A stretch of 64,000 bases of DNA from Psychrobacter sp. FDAARGOS_221 (GCF_002313155.2 NZ_NWFK02000001.1:2542001-2606000), one strand, 5' to 3'. Shown: positions 9,391-19,431, counted from the first letter of the stretch. Numbers and translations: made by a program. The notes: generated by a model not told the origin, from the letters alone.

Positions 9391-9558
9391 GTGTGCTAAT
9401 TAGTAACTAAAACAGCGAATAAAGAAGAGCTAAAGACAGACGCTAGCAGGATTAGTCACACAATTATTAGCAAAAGTCATAAAAATTGGCATACAGTAAA
9501 CACAGATATAAGTTATGCTAATGTCATTAATACAGCAATGATTTAACCAAGGATTTTT

Positions 9559-10476
9559 ATGACCGACAATGCGCCATTGACAGGCAGCAACCAAACCAAA
9601 CAAAGCACTAACAACCAATCAACCTCTGGTGCTTTAAAACAGTCGTTAAAGAAGCGTATTCCCAAGCCTGTAACGCGTTTGGCTAAACCAGTAACTACCC
9701 AGCTTAACCGTGCTCAAGTACTAAAAGGTATGACTACCACTATGGTCAATGGCTATCGTGCCATTACCAAGATTGACGGTTGGGGCGATGAGCCTAAGCG
9801 TGACAAAGTTTTGCGTTATAACAAAATATTTTGTGGAAAAATGGCCAGTGCCTTTAACGTTGAAGTGGTTGAAGTAGAACCAATGCCAGATACGCAAGGC
9901 TTGTGGGCAGGCAACCATGTGTCTTGGATGGATATCCCAGTGATGGGTAGTGTGGTGCCAGCCTTCTTCCTATCAAAGGCAGAAGTTGAGGCGATGCCAG
10001 CGTTTGGCCGTTTAGCGCGTGCTTGTGGCTCATTATTTATCAAACGCGGCTCTGGTGATTCAGGCAAAGTGTCTGGTCAAATTACTGAGTTTCTAAAAAA
10101 AGGCTACTCGGTTCTTTTCTATCCTGAGGGCACGACTACTGATGGCACTCAGATTAAGTCGCTATATGGCAAGCTGCTGCAAGCGGCAATTGATGCTGAT
10201 AAGCCAGTACAGCCGGTTGTGATTTGTTATGTTAATGACAAGGGTGAAATGGATGACAAGATACCTTTTGTCGGAGATACTACGTTTGTGCAAAGCTTTT
10301 TAACGGTCATGGATAGCAATCCTGTGACCGCTTATATTCTGCCTTTAGAGCCTTTATCTAGCACCGGTAAGACGCGTGATGAGCTTACCCAAGAGCTACA
10401 ACAGCATATGCAGCAAGGTCTAGACTCACTCAAACAGCGTGTGCTAACGCAATCGTCTGCTAAAACATCAGCCTAA
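9559..10476 (+). CDS. PlsC-type acyltransferase family protein (copy 2)
   Basis: A tandem paralogue of the preceding gene, 305 residues. The catalytic HX4D is NHVSWMD (His120, Asp125), followed by FFLSKAEVEAMPAFG, FIKRGSGD and the canonical YPEGTTTDG block. Compared with copy 1 it has about 30 extra N-terminal residues rich in Asn, Gln, Ser and Thr. The two proteins share long identical stretches such as GNLL-type KLLQAAIDADKPVQP and YVLPLEPLS-like ends, so they arose by local duplication. The ATG at 9559 has AAGGA nine bases upstream. A bidirectional terminator follows. Function is inferred from family: acyl transfer in phospholipid or storage-lipid synthesis. Confidence 0.88.
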   Translation: MTDNAPLTGSNQTKQSTNNQSTSGALKQSLKKRIPKPVTRLAKPVTTQLNRAQVLKGMTTTMVNGYRAITKIDGWGDEPKRDKVLRYNKIFCGKMASAFNVEVVEVEPMPDTQGLWAGNHVSWMDIPVMGSVVPAFFLSKAEVEAMPAFGRLARACGSLFIKRGSGDSGKVSGQITEFLKKGYSVLFYPEGTTTDGTQIKSLYGKLLQAAIDADKPVQPVVICYVNDKGEMDDKIPFVGDTTFVQSFLTVMDSNPVTAYILPLEPLSSTGKTRDELTQELQQHMQQGLDSLKQRVLTQSSAKTSA

Positions 10477-10525
10477 AACGTTTATCGTTTACTAAGATGA
10501 GTGTTTAAACACGTTTAGAGTCATA

Positions 10526-10557
10526 TAAAAAAAGCCCTCACGTTGAGGGCTTTTTTA
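10526..10557. terminator. Bidirectional terminator between plsC copy 2 and the aldo/keto reductase gene
   Basis: AAAAAAAGCCCTCA/TGAGGGCTTTTTT around CGT, with A's before and T's after; serves the convergent genes on both sides. Confidence 0.9.
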
Positions 10558-10582
10558 TTAGTACTACTTTTAGTGTTGCAAT

Positions 10583-11623
10583 TTAAGGTGATGGGTTAGG
10601 TTGTCTAGTATGTACTGCTTCGATCGCCTGTAACACATCATCGCTTAGCTCAAGATTGATGCTGTCGATATTAGACTTCAACTGATCCATTGAGGTAGCA
10701 CCAATGATATTAGCAGTCACAAATGAGCGGCTGTTAACGAAGGCCAATGCCATTTGTGCCATATCTAAGCCGGCGTCTTTTGCAATTTGAGCATATTGCT
10801 CAGTGGCTGACTTTGCTTCGTCGTTAATATAACGTTGGAAACGGTCATACATGGTAAGACGTGCGCCTTCAGGCTGCTTACCGTTTAAGTATTTGCCCGA
10901 CAGTACCCCAAAGCCTAGAGGTGAGTAGGCGAGTAAACCCACATTTTCGCGATGTGATACTTCAGCTAGGCCTACTTCATACAGACGGTTTAGCAGGCTA
11001 TATGGGTTTTGAACCGTAATAGGGCCTTTTAAGCCATTTTTCTCAGCTTCCCACAAATAGCGCATCACACCCCAAGCGGTATCATTGGATAGACCCCAGG
11101 CTCTAATGCGTCCATTTTTGATTTCATCATTAAGGGCCTCGATGGTTTCCAAGAATGGAGTAAGACTGCTTAAGTCTTGCTGTGCCATCTCTTCGGTATA
11201 ACCTCGGGTGCTAAAGAAGTTGGTCTGACGCTCAGGCCAATGCAGCTGATACACATCGATATAGTCCGTCTGCAAGCGTTTTAGATTGCCATCAAGCGCT
11301 TCACTGATGTGCTTGGCGTTAAAGCGAGTATTGCCCTCACGCAAAAAGCTCATTGGTGATATCTTGCTGGCAAGCACAACCTCATCTCGGCGTTTATTTT
11401 TCGCAAACCAAGTCCCGATAAAACGTTCGGTATCGCCTTGCTTGTCTTTAGCCGGCGGAGAAGGGTACATCTCAGCAGTATCCCAAAAGTTAACGCCTTC
11501 TGACAACGCATAATCCATTTGTTCATGAGCTTGTGCTTCAGAGTTTTGCTGACCCCAAGTCATGGTGCCCAAACAAATCTTAGACACTTTTTCGTCAAGC
11601 TGTGGCAAGGTGGTATATTGCAT
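10583..11623 (-). CDS. tas: Aldo/keto reductase, Tas-like
   Basis: A 346-residue NADP(H)-dependent aldo/keto reductase with TIM-barrel features. It has LGTMTWGQQN near the start, the catalytic Asp and Tyr in WDTAEMYPSPP, Lys in LASKISP, and His in YQLHWPER. Later blocks are GRIRAWGLSN, QNPYSLLNR, LLAYSPLGFGVLSGKYL and IIGATSMDQL. This pattern is closest to E. coli Tas, a protein of unclear physiological substrate that can suppress a tyrosine auxotrophy. The start is set at 11623 because AAAGGA lies seven bases upstream; an in-frame ATG at 11629 is too close to that site. It is a single gene. Confidence 0.88.
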   Translation of the reverse strand: MQYTTLPQLDEKVSKICLGTMTWGQQNSEAQAHEQMDYALSEGVNFWDTAEMYPSPPAKDKQGDTERFIGTWFAKNKRRDEVVLASKISPMSFLREGNTRFNAKHISEALDGNLKRLQTDYIDVYQLHWPERQTNFFSTRGYTEEMAQQDLSSLTPFLETIEALNDEIKNGRIRAWGLSNDTAWGVMRYLWEAEKNGLKGPITVQNPYSLLNRLYEVGLAEVSHRENVGLLAYSPLGFGVLSGKYLNGKQPEGARLTMYDRFQRYINDEAKSATEQYAQIAKDAGLDMAQMALAFVNSRSFVTANIIGATSMDQLKSNIDSINLELSDDVLQAIEAVHTRQPNPSP

Positions 11624-11629
11624 AAGCAT

Positions 11630-11851
11630 GTCCTTTATTACTGTTTATAAGCTATTTTTTAAAAGTTAATTTTTATAAGCTGCTTTTTATAATTTGATGA
11701 GTTTTATATTTTAAAGCTGCTAAGTTCTATCATTTAAAGCTAAGCTCTAATGTGAAGATTGATGTTTAAACACCAGTTGAAGCGGTAACTGAATAGCAAT
11801 TGAATAAGAGTACTTTTTAAAAGCTACTTTATAAACGCCACTTCATAAAAG
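11630..11851. repeat. Degenerate AT-rich repeats of a TTTATAAAAGC-like unit
   Basis: Between the aldo/keto reductase and FKBP genes, related words recur: TTTATAAGCT, TTTATAAGCTGC, TTTAAAGCTGC, TTTAAAAGCTAC, TTCATAAAAGCTAC. They look like a decayed short tandem array. No gene is seen. Confidence 0.4.
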
Positions 11852-12361
11852 CTACATTAATTGAATGCCCGTTTGTCCTGGCGGTGTCACCTTAAATACT
11901 TGCACTTTAAACAGTACTGACTGTCCGGCCAGTGGGTGATTGAAGTCGACTTCAACTTCTTCATCAGTGACTTTGCTGATGACACCTGGCAAGGTATTTT
12001 TTCCTTTATCTTCAAATTCCATCATCATGCCCACTTCAGGATTGGGCTCTGATAATGCAAACTGAGTGCGACTGAAGGTCTGCACGTTGTCTTTATTCCA
12101 TTCACCAAACGCTTGGTCAGGCTCAAGATGGGCAGTTCGAGTATCGCCGGCACGTAAGTTATTAAGTACACTTTCAAAGCCAGGTAGCAAGCTTTCATCA
12201 CCAATGGTTAAGCTCACCGGTTCTGGGCGGTTAAAGGTCGAGTCAATCACGGTACCATTTTCTAACGACACTTCAAAGTGCAACACAACTTGGCTGCCAT
12301 GAGTAATGCGGGTATCTTGGTTGGGAGTGACGAAATCATTTGAGGTTGATGAGGTTGTCAT
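11852..12361 (-). CDS. FKBP-type peptidyl-prolyl cis-trans isomerase (SlpA/FkpB-like)
   Basis: A 169-residue cytoplasmic FKBP with the SlpA arrangement: N-terminal FKBP strand (VVLHFEVSLENGTVIDSTF), PVSLTIGDESLLPGFESVL, then the inserted chaperone (IF) domain containing EPDQAFGEWN and VEVDFNHPLAGQ, and a closing VFKV strand. Such proteins accelerate proline isomerisation and assist folding. There is no signal peptide. In many bacteria this gene is followed by ispH or lspA, but that context is absent here. Start ATG at 12361. Family call is secure; E. coli SlpA versus FkpB are names for the same protein, and I leave the symbol blank. Confidence 0.88.
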   Translation of the reverse strand: MTTSSTSNDFVTPNQDTRITHGSQVVLHFEVSLENGTVIDSTFNRPEPVSLTIGDESLLPGFESVLNNLRAGDTRTAHLEPDQAFGEWNKDNVQTFSRTQFALSEPNPEVGMMMEFEDKGKNTLPGVISKVTDEEVEVDFNHPLAGQSVLFKVQVFKVTPPGQTGIQLM

Positions 12362-12480
12362 GGGTAGGGCTCACTTTGATGGGTGTTAAAATTATTATTG
12401 ATGAGAATGTCGTAAGTTCAAGCGAACAGATAGCACTTGAAATTAATCAATGAGGTGCTATATAGACAACTGTTGCTTTT

Positions 12481-12512
12481 AATACTGCTATTAAAGAATA
12501 CTGTTATTAAAG
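12481..12512. repeat. Tandem 16-bp duplication
   Basis: AATACTGCTATTAAAG is followed at once by AATACTGTTATTAAAG, a head-to-tail duplication with one difference. Confidence 0.8.
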
Positions 12513-12905
12513 TTCGGCGCTTAGTTTATCATAAAGGTTATATGGATAACGATGCGCTTGAGTAAGTATAGACAGTACAAATAACTACCTTAGCTGTACT
12601 TCAAGTAAGGTATTATGATGGTTTTAATGTTATAGATTGTCTGTCTATCTAACTCTTTAATTCAATATAAATGCAACACAATGAATCGATTAAACTACTT
12701 ATTTATGACGAGTAATAATCCCCTTAAAACCATCAACTGCTTTAAACAAGTCACGCACTAAGCTAACTGATAGTAGACTGGCTCATCAATGACTAAAATC
12801 ATTTGAATTAGGCTGTTTAGCACAATCGAGCCATCCATTTAAATATGGCGAATAACCTCATTAAATACCAAGTCAAAGCAGGGTTTTCGACAGTACTGCT
12901 AGGGG

Positions 12906-12934
12906 TTGAGTATTTAGCAAAAATTCTATATAAT
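12906..12934 (+). promoter_or_regulatory. Sigma70-type promoter of the rpsL cluster
   Basis: TTGAGT (12906-12911), a 17-bp spacer and a perfect TATAAT (12929-12934). Transcription would begin near 12941 and give a leader of about 210 nt before rpsL. Confidence 0.65.
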
Positions 12935-13153
12935 ATAGTGTCCGAAAAATGGGTAGGCTTACGTATTGAGCGGTTGATTACTGATACGTTCATTACCTTG
13001 GATTGTTCTTGATGAATATAAGTCGATTCCACGTGAATGGATTTATAAAGAATTGAGAGCCAAATCAAGGCGATAACCATGATGTAATTGGATCACACAG
13101 GTAAGCTTAGTGACCCATTTTTTTGTATTTAATAAACGGGAGAAGGATGCCTT

Positions 13154-13528
13154 ATGGCAACAACTAACCAATTGATTCGTAAGGGTCGTAAAGTATTAAA
13201 GGAAAAGTCTGGCGTTCCTGCTTTACAATCATGCCCACAACGCCGCGGTGTATGTACTCGTGTATATACTACCACACCTAAAAAACCAAACTCAGCCATG
13301 CGTAAAGTATGTCGTGTTCGCTTAACCTCAGGTTATGAAGTGTCTAGCTACATCGGTGGTGAAGGCCATAACTTGCAAGAGCACAGTGTTGTACTAATCC
13401 GTGGTGGTCGTGTTAAAGACTTACCAGGTGTGCGTTATCACACTGTTCGCGGCGCACTTGACTGTGCAGGCGTTAAAGACCGTAAGCAAGGTCGTTCTAA
13501 ATATGGTGCTAAGAAACCTAAGGTTTAA
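13154..13528 (+). CDS. rpsL: 30S ribosomal protein S12
   Basis: 124-residue decoding-centre protein of the small subunit. The hallmark [22 protein letters not shown] and [26 protein letters not shown] blocks are present. Lys43 and Lys88, the residues usually altered in streptomycin resistance, are wild type. The start at 13154 has AAGGA seven to eight bases upstream. It opens the str cluster; rpsG follows after 181 bp, a wider spacing than in E. coli. Confidence 0.99.
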   Translation: MATTNQLIRKGRKVLKEKSGVPALQSCPQRRGVCTRVYTTTPKKPNSAMRKVCRVRLTSGYEVSSYIGGEGHNLQEHSVVLIRGGRVKDLPGVRYHTVRGALDCAGVKDRKQGRSKYGAKKPKV

Positions 13529-13709
13529 TTAGCAGATTACTAAATTTAATGCGTGGGCTTGGTGCCTAGCCAACATAGCTGACTCAATTAATATTAGCAG
13601 GCAGGCATACCGCCACGCAGTAAGGCTGGCTGGTAACCACTAAATTATTAACACATATCTTGTATATGGTTATGAATGCCAGACAACCCTGAAGATAAGG
13701 AAAATTATT

Positions 13710-14183
13710 ATGCCAAGACGTCGCGTCGTCGCTACTCGTGAGATCCTACCGGATCCTAAATTTGGTAGCCAAACCATCGCAAAATTCATTAACCACGTAA
13801 TGGTTGATGGCAAAAAATCTACCGCTGAACGTATTGTTTACGGTGCTTTAGATCAAGTAGTAGAAAAGCGTAACATCGAAGATCCAGTTGCGTTCTTCGA
13901 AGAAGTACTTGAAAACGTTCGCCCAATGGTTGAGGTTAAAGCTCGCCGTGTTGGTGGTGCTACGTATCAGGTTCCTATGGAAGTACGCCCATCCCGTCGT
14001 ACCGCCCTAGCAATGCGTTGGTTAGCTGACGCTGCTTCTAAGCGTTCTGAAAAATCAATGGCTTTCCGCTTAGCTGGTGAGTTATCTGATGCACATGAAG
14101 GCAAAGGTAATGCTGTTAAAAAGCGTGACGAAGTTCACCGTATGGCAGATGCTAACAAAGCATTCTCTCACTACCGCTTCTAA
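13710..14183 (+). CDS. rpsG: 30S ribosomal protein S7
   Basis: 157-residue 16S rRNA-binding assembly protein. It begins [20 protein letters not shown] and contains [22 protein letters not shown], the [17 protein letters not shown] hairpin and the C-terminal [15 protein letters not shown]. Length is as expected. Start at 13710 is preceded by AAGGA. In other bacteria S7 represses translation of the str mRNA by binding between rpsL and rpsG; a 181-bp spacer exists here but I have not established the binding structure. Confidence 0.99.
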   Translation: MPRRRVVATREILPDPKFGSQTIAKFINHVMVDGKKSTAERIVYGALDQVVEKRNIEDPVAFFEEVLENVRPMVEVKARRVGGATYQVPMEVRPSRRTALAMRWLADAASKRSEKSMAFRLAGELSDAHEGKGNAVKKRDEVHRMADANKAFSHYRF

Positions 14184-14641
14184 TTTTTGCAAAAAAGCTG
14201 CTTAATAATTCGGTTTAAACATTTGTAATTAACTAAGTACTCAAATTAAATGGAATGCTTCAGCTATAATTAAGGTGTTTAGACCAAAAAAGTAGTACAC
14301 TATAAGTTCACTCTAGAGCCATTAACAACTTCGGTTAGTAATGGCTACTACGACAAGTAATAAAATATACGTTTTATTAAGCAAGTAAAAGAAAGATAAG
14401 TAATAAGCGTTAAGTTTTTGATAAATGCTGATTAAGTTTGAGTCACTGTGCTCATGTGTTAATTAACATTGTTGATATTAATATATGATCAGTGTTATGC
14501 ACTATATCAAAGATGCATCCAAGCAACGCGAAATATCAGTTGTATAACAACACTGTCATCTTGATAAGCTACTCTAGCTTAATACGTATCACAAACTTGT
14601 AAAACGAAATAAATTAAAAGACATTCCATTAGGAAAAAATT
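14184..14641. other. Intergenic region rpsG-fusA
   Basis: About 460 bp of AT-rich DNA without a coding frame or RNA gene I recognise. Its length suggests fusA has its own promoter; TATAAT-like words occur near 14265, but no good -35 partner is visible. Confidence 0.45.
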
Positions 14642-16771
14642 ATGGCACGTGCAACCCCCCTAAACCGATATCGTAATATTGGTATTTCAGCACACATTGA
14701 TGCTGGTAAAACAACCACGACTGAACGTATTCTATTCTATACCGGTGTAAGCCACAAACTTGGTGAAGTTCACGATGGTGGCGCCACCATGGATTGGATG
14801 GAACAAGAGCAGGAGCGTGGCATCACAATCACCTCAGCTGCAACAACTTGCTTCTGGTCAGGCATGGGTAAACAGTTTCCTGAACATCGTATCAATATTA
14901 TTGATACCCCAGGTCACGTTGACTTCACGATCGAAGTAGAACGTTCAATGCGTGTACTTGATGGTGCATGTATGGTTTATTGTGCGGTTGGTGGTGTACA
15001 GCCTCAGTCTGAGACTGTATGGCGTCAAGCTAACAAGTACAAAGTACCTCGTTTAGCGTTCGTTAATAAAATGGACCGTGTAGGTGCTGACTTCTATCGT
15101 GTTAAAGAACAAGTTAAGACACGCCTAGGCGGTAACCCAGTTGCTATGGTTATCCCAATTGGTAAAGAAGATGACTTTGAAGGTGTAGTTGACCTAATTA
15201 CTATGAAGGCTCTTTATTGGGATACTGAATCGCTCGGCATGAAATATGAAGAGCGTGAAATTCCAGCTGAGCTTCAAGATAAAGCTGTAGAATATCGTAG
15301 CCAGTTAGTAGAAGTTGCTGCTGAAGCAAATGAAGAGCTAATGAATAAGTATTTAGAAGGCGAAGAGCTAACTGAAGAAGAAATTCATGCGGCCATCCGT
15401 CAGCGTACTATCGCTAACGAAATCATTCCAATGTATTGTGGTACTGCCTTTAAGAACAAAGGTGTACAGAAAATGCTGGATGCGGTTATTCAGTATATGC
15501 CAGCACCTCAAGATGTTCCTGCTATTAAAGGTATTCTTGATGACAAAAACGAAACTGAAGGCACGCGCGAAGCATCAGACGAAGCACCATTTGCTGCACT
15601 AGCATTCAAAATTATGAACGACAAATTCGTTGGTAACTTAACCTTTGTACGCGTTTATTCAGGTATTATCAAGCAGGGCGAGAGCGTATACAACCCAGTT
15701 AAGATGAAGCGTGAGCGTATCGGTCGTATTGTACAGATGCATGCTGACTCACAGCAAGAGCTTGAAGAAATTCGTGCTGGCGATATTGCTGCATTAGTTG
15801 GTATGAAAGATGTTGGTACTGGTGATACTCTATGTGACGAGAAAGAAGTTATTACTCTTGAGCGCATGGAATTCCCAGACCCAGTTATCTCTCTAGCTGT
15901 TGAACCTAAGACCAAGGCTGACCAAGAAAAAATGTCAGTTGCTCTTGGCCGTTTAGCGAAAGAAGACCCTTCATTCCGTGTACACACTGATGAAGAATCT
16001 GGTCAGACCATCATTAGTGGTATGGGTGAGCTTCACTTAGAAATTCTAGTTGATCGTATGAAGCGTGAATTTAAAGTTGAAGCAAACATCGGTGCACCTC
16101 AGGTTGCTTATCGTGAAACGATTCGCGCCAATGTTGAGCAAGAAGGTAAATTCGTACGTCAGACTGGTGGTCGTGGTAAATTCGGTCACGTTTGGTTACG
16201 TCTTGAGCCACTTGATCTTGACGAAGGTCCTGAGTATGAATTCGCTGAAGAAATCGTTGGTGGTGTTGTACCAAAAGAGTACCACAGTGCGGTTGATAAA
16301 GGTATTCAAGAGCGCATGAAGAACGGTATCCTAGCTGGTTACCCAATCGTTGGTGTTAAAGCCACTTTATATGATGGTTCTTACCACGATGTTGACTCGG
16401 ATGAGCTATCGTTCAAAATGGCTGGTTCTATCGCCTTCAAAAAAGGCTTCATGAATGCAAGCCCTGTACTTCTTGAGCCATTAATGAAAGTTGAAGTTGA
16501 AACACCTGAAGAATACATGGGTGATATCATGGGTGACTTAAACCGTCGCCGTGGTATGGTTCAAGGTATGGATGACCTACCTGGTGGTAACAAGCAGATC
16601 CGTGCTGAAGTACCATTAGCTGAGATGTTTGGTTATGCAACTAACCTACGTTCACAGTCTCAAGGCCGTGCAACGTACTCAATGGAATTCCAAAAGTACG
16701 CTGAAACACCTAAGTCTGTTGCTGAAGAGATCATGAAGAAATTCTCTGGCAAAGACGAAGACGAAGAATAA
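14642..16771 (+). CDS. fusA: Elongation factor G
   Basis: 709-residue translocation GTPase. G1 is [20 protein letters not shown]2 [12 protein letters not shown]3 [21 protein letters not shown] and G4 NKMDR, followed by domains II-V. These include the [11 protein letters not shown] switch to domain [21 protein letters not shown] and the domain IV segment [15 protein letters not shown]. The C-terminus ends in an acidic KDEDEE tail. Single EF-G of the str cluster; EF-G paralogues elsewhere cannot be excluded. Start at 14642 has AGGAAAAAATT upstream. Confidence 0.99.
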   Translation: MARATPLNRYRNIGISAHIDAGKTTTTERILFYTGVSHKLGEVHDGGATMDWMEQEQERGITITSAATTCFWSGMGKQFPEHRINIIDTPGHVDFTIEVERSMRVLDGACMVYCAVGGVQPQSETVWRQANKYKVPRLAFVNKMDRVGADFYRVKEQVKTRLGGNPVAMVIPIGKEDDFEGVVDLITMKALYWDTESLGMKYEEREIPAELQDKAVEYRSQLVEVAAEANEELMNKYLEGEELTEEEIHAAIRQRTIANEIIPMYCGTAFKNKGVQKMLDAVIQYMPAPQDVPAIKGILDDKNETEGTREASDEAPFAALAFKIMNDKFVGNLTFVRVYSGIIKQGESVYNPVKMKRERIGRIVQMHADSQQELEEIRAGDIAALVGMKDVGTGDTLCDEKEVITLERMEFPDPVISLAVEPKTKADQEKMSVALGRLAKEDPSFRVHTDEESGQTIISGMGELHLEILVDRMKREFKVEANIGAPQVAYRETIRANVEQEGKFVRQTGGRGKFGHVWLRLEPLDLDEGPEYEFAEEIVGGVVPKEYHSAVDKGIQERMKNGILAGYPIVGVKATLYDGSYHDVDSDELSFKMAGSIAFKKGFMNASPVLLEPLMKVEVETPEEYMGDIMGDLNRRRGMVQGMDDLPGGNKQIRAEVPLAEMFGYATNLRSQSQGRATYSMEFQKYAETPKSVAEEIMKKFSGKDEDEE

Positions 16772-17152
16772 TCAATCGTTACTCTTTTTTATCATTGATT
16801 GATGATAGATTTTAGTCATTGTTATAATGATAAATATAAGCAGAAGAAAAACATGTTTGCCAGTCAAGCATGTCTTTTAAACAGTAAAACAAGCCATCTG
16901 AGCATTCCTATTAGGAATAGTTTGTAATTAGTTGATGAATTTATGAACAATTGCGTATCAGGGGCTTGTCATTGATGACTGTTTTCTTATATCATTTGCA
17001 ACTGACTTGAGTATCAATTGCAAGATTATGATTATCTAGCAGCATTATTTTCTAGCAGATAGACGCTTAGTTAGCTTATAATTAATGATCGAATCTGTTA
17101 TTACTGAATTTTAAATTCAAACCCTATAACTAATTTACAAGAGGATAGACAC
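16772..17152. other. Intergenic region fusA-tuf
   Basis: About 380 bp, AT-rich, no coding frame. A TATAAT word lies at 17077-17082, about 70 bp before tuf, but its -35 region is weak. The usual short fusA-tuf gap of other proteobacteria is not kept. Confidence 0.45.
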
Positions 17153-18343
17153 ATGGCAAAGGCCAAGTTCGAACGAAGCAAGCCGCACGTAAACGTCGGT
17201 ACAATTGGTCACGTTGACCACGGTAAAACTACTTTAACGGCAGCTATCGCAACAGTAGCAGCTAAAACTTCTGGCGGCGAAGCCAAAGACTATGCTGCAA
17301 TTGACTCAGCACCAGAAGAAAAAGCACGTGGTATTACAATTAACACCTCACACATCGAGTATGACACTGAAGCACGTCACTACGCACACGTAGACTGCCC
17401 AGGTCACGCTGACTATGTTAAAAACATGATTACTGGTGCAGCACAGATGGACGGCGCTATCCTAGTAGTATCAGCTACTGATGGCCCAATGCCACAAACT
17501 CGTGAGCACATCCTACTATCACGTCAGGTTGGTGTACCATACATCATCGTATTCATGAACAAATGTGACATGGTAGATGACGAAGAGCTACTAGAACTAG
17601 TAGAAATGGAAGTACGTGAATTACTATCAGACTACGACTTCCCAGGTGATGACACGCCAATCATCAAAGGTTCAGCTCTAGAAGCCCTAAACGGCAATGA
17701 CGGCAAATACGGTGAGCCAGCAGTAGTAGAACTACTACAAACTCTAGACACTTACATCCCAGAGCCAGAGCGTGACGTAGATAAGCCATTCCTAATGCCT
17801 ATCGAAGACGTATTCTCAATCTCTGGTCGTGGTACCGTTGTAACTGGTCGTGTTGAATCAGGTATCATCAAAGTTGGTGACGAGATCGAAATCGTTGGTA
17901 TCAAAGACACAGTGAAAACCACTTGTACTGGTATCGAGATGTTCCGTAAGTTACTAGACGAAGGTCGTGCTGGTGAGAACTGTGGTGTACTACTACGTGG
18001 TACTAAGCGTGAAGACGTACAACGTGGCCAAGTACTAGCTAAGCCAGGTTCAATCACGCCACACACTAACTTCGACGCAGAAGTATACGTACTATCAAAA
18101 GAAGAAGGTGGTCGTCACACTCCATTCCTAAATGGTTACCGTCCACAGTTCTACTTCCGTACTACTGACGTAACGGGTGCTATCTCATTACAAGAAGGTA
18201 CTGAAATGGTAATGCCAGGCGATAACGTTGAGATGAGCGTAGAGCTAATCCACCCAATCGCTATGGACAAAGGTTTACGTTTCGCAATTCGCGAAGGTGG
18301 TCGTACTGTAGGTGCTGGTGTTGTTGCTAACGTTAAAGACTAA
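17153..18343 (+). CDS. tuf: Elongation factor Tu
   Basis: 396-residue aminoacyl-tRNA carrier GTPase. G1 is [10 protein letters not shown] (residues 19-28), switch I holds [16 protein letters not shown] with Pro54, G3 is [21 protein letters not shown] and G4 NKCD, then domains 2 and 3 ending [11 protein letters not shown]. Start at 17153 follows AGAGGA. Strong codon bias (CTA Leu, ACT/GTA) marks a highly expressed gene. The next gene is a prolyl-4-hydroxylase-type dioxygenase; Pro54 is the residue hydroxylated by a prolyl hydroxylase in Pseudomonas putida. Confidence 0.99.
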   Translation: MAKAKFERSKPHVNVGTIGHVDHGKTTLTAAIATVAAKTSGGEAKDYAAIDSAPEEKARGITINTSHIEYDTEARHYAHVDCPGHADYVKNMITGAAQMDGAILVVSATDGPMPQTREHILLSRQVGVPYIIVFMNKCDMVDDEELLELVEMEVRELLSDYDFPGDDTPIIKGSALEALNGNDGKYGEPAVVELLQTLDTYIPEPERDVDKPFLMPIEDVFSISGRGTVVTGRVESGIIKVGDEIEIVGIKDTVKTTCTGIEMFRKLLDEGRAGENCGVLLRGTKREDVQRGQVLAKPGSITPHTNFDAEVYVLSKEEGGRHTPFLNGYRPQFYFRTTDVTGAISLQEGTEMVMPGDNVEMSVELIHPIAMDKGLRFAIREGGRTVGAGVVANVKD

Positions 18344-18370
18344 TATTAATTAGTTGTTAGCTACGCATTA

Positions 18371-18407
18371 AGCGAAAAAGACCGTCTCATTGAGGCGGTC
18401 TTTTTTT
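18371..18407 (+). terminator. Terminator of tuf
   Basis: AAAGACCGTCTCA/TGAGGCGGTCTTT around TT, followed by a T-run. It separates tuf from the dioxygenase gene. Confidence 0.9.
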
Positions 18408-18592
18408 GTGTGTTGTTTTTTATAAGATACCTATCAACTGCTTATAAATTGCATATCATGCGAGAGCTGTCGTAATATAATATGAACTTGGTATATATCA
18501 TTAGTATGTATGATAAAAAGCAGCCATATAGTGAGCTTGATTCAAGTTAATAAAGATTGTCACTATTGACTCAATTAGACTAGGGAGTGTTA

Positions 18593-19399
18593 ATGAGTGC
18601 ACTAAAAGCATTAGAGACGGATTGGCAAGAATGGTTGAAGGTTAATCTAGCTCGTGGCGTACCGGTAAATAAGTTAGCAATTACTTTGTTCAATAAAGGT
18701 TGGGTGGATGCAGCTTATGAGCTTATTAGCCGTACCGGTAACTTCAATGCACCGCACATCAATACCACTGGTAATCATATTGAGCTGAGCGATCGAAAAG
18801 TATCGTTAGGCTTCACCTGCTATAAGCCGTTTGTTGCCGTCATCAATGATTTCTTAAGTCCTGAAGAGTGTGATGCCTTAATTCAAGATGCAGACAGTAA
18901 GCTGAAAAACTCAAGAGTAGTCAATCCTGAGGATGGTAACTTCGTAGAGCATGATGCGCGCACCAGTACTAGCACAGGCTATCAGAGAGGGCAGATAGAG
19001 GTGATTAAAACCATCGAAGCACGCATCTCTGAGTTGTTACATTGGCCGGTGGATCATGGTGAAGGGTTGCAGGTACTTCGTTATGAAGATGGTGGTGAAT
19101 ATCGTCCTCATTTTGATTTCTTTGATCCTGCTAAAAAGAGCAGTCAAGTGGTTACCAAAAAAGGCGGACAACGTGTCGGTACCTTCTTAATGTATCTCTC
19201 TGAGGTTGATACTGGCGGTTCTACTCGCTTTCCGAAGCTTAACTTTGAGGTGCGTCCCAAAAAAGGAACCGCGCTGTACTTTGCTAATACTGATTTGAGT
19301 GGTCAAATTGATCCGCTAACACTACATGCGGGTATGCCAGTGACCGAAGGTGTCAAATATTTGGCCACAAAATGGCTATGTGAGAAACCCTATGTATAA
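18593..19399 (+). CDS. 2-oxoglutarate/Fe(II)-dependent prolyl-4-hydroxylase-type dioxygenase
   Basis: A 268-residue protein of the P4H-alpha-like 2-oxoglutarate oxygenase superfamily, which hydroxylates prolines using O2, Fe(II) and 2-oxoglutarate. The double-stranded beta-helix fills residues about 125-265. Iron ligands are His173 and Asp175 (RPHFDFF) and His245 (LTLHAGMPV), and Lys255 (GVKYLATKW) is the expected 2-oxoglutarate ligand. The RTSTSTGYQRG and GTFLMYLSEVDTGGSTRFP blocks are typical of P4H-alpha enzymes. The N-terminal 90 residues look helical. Start ATG 18593 has TAGGGAG five bases upstream; a GTG at 18587 overlaps that site and is rejected. The substrate is unknown; the neighbouring EF-Tu is a candidate by position. 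Confidence 0.88.
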   Translation: MSALKALETDWQEWLKVNLARGVPVNKLAITLFNKGWVDAAYELISRTGNFNAPHINTTGNHIELSDRKVSLGFTCYKPFVAVINDFLSPEECDALIQDADSKLKNSRVVNPEDGNFVEHDARTSTSTGYQRGQIEVIKTIEARISELLHWPVDHGEGLQVLRYEDGGEYRPHFDFFDPAKKSSQVVTKKGGQRVGTFLMYLSEVDTGGSTRFPKLNFEVRPKKGTALYFANTDLSGQIDPLTLHAGMPVTEGVKYLATKWLCEKPYV

Positions 19400-19431
19400 G
19401 ACAGTCTATAATATTGTATTCATATAGAGTC

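Larger units (their letters stand above)
12362..13153. other. Long leader/intergenic region before rpsL
   Basis: About 790 bp divergent spacer. It contains a 16-bp tandem duplication (12481-12512), a near-consensus promoter at 12906-12934 that should drive the str cluster, and about 210 nt of untranslated leader. I see no credible protein gene. Confidence 0.6.

Noticed and set aside
12817..13080. 87-codon minus-strand open frame in the rpsL leader
   Set aside because: Overlaps the rpsL promoter and leader, no ribosome binding site and no recognisable protein pattern.
13154..13528. Streptomycin-resistance changes in rpsL
   Set aside because: Lys43 and Lys88 are both wild type.
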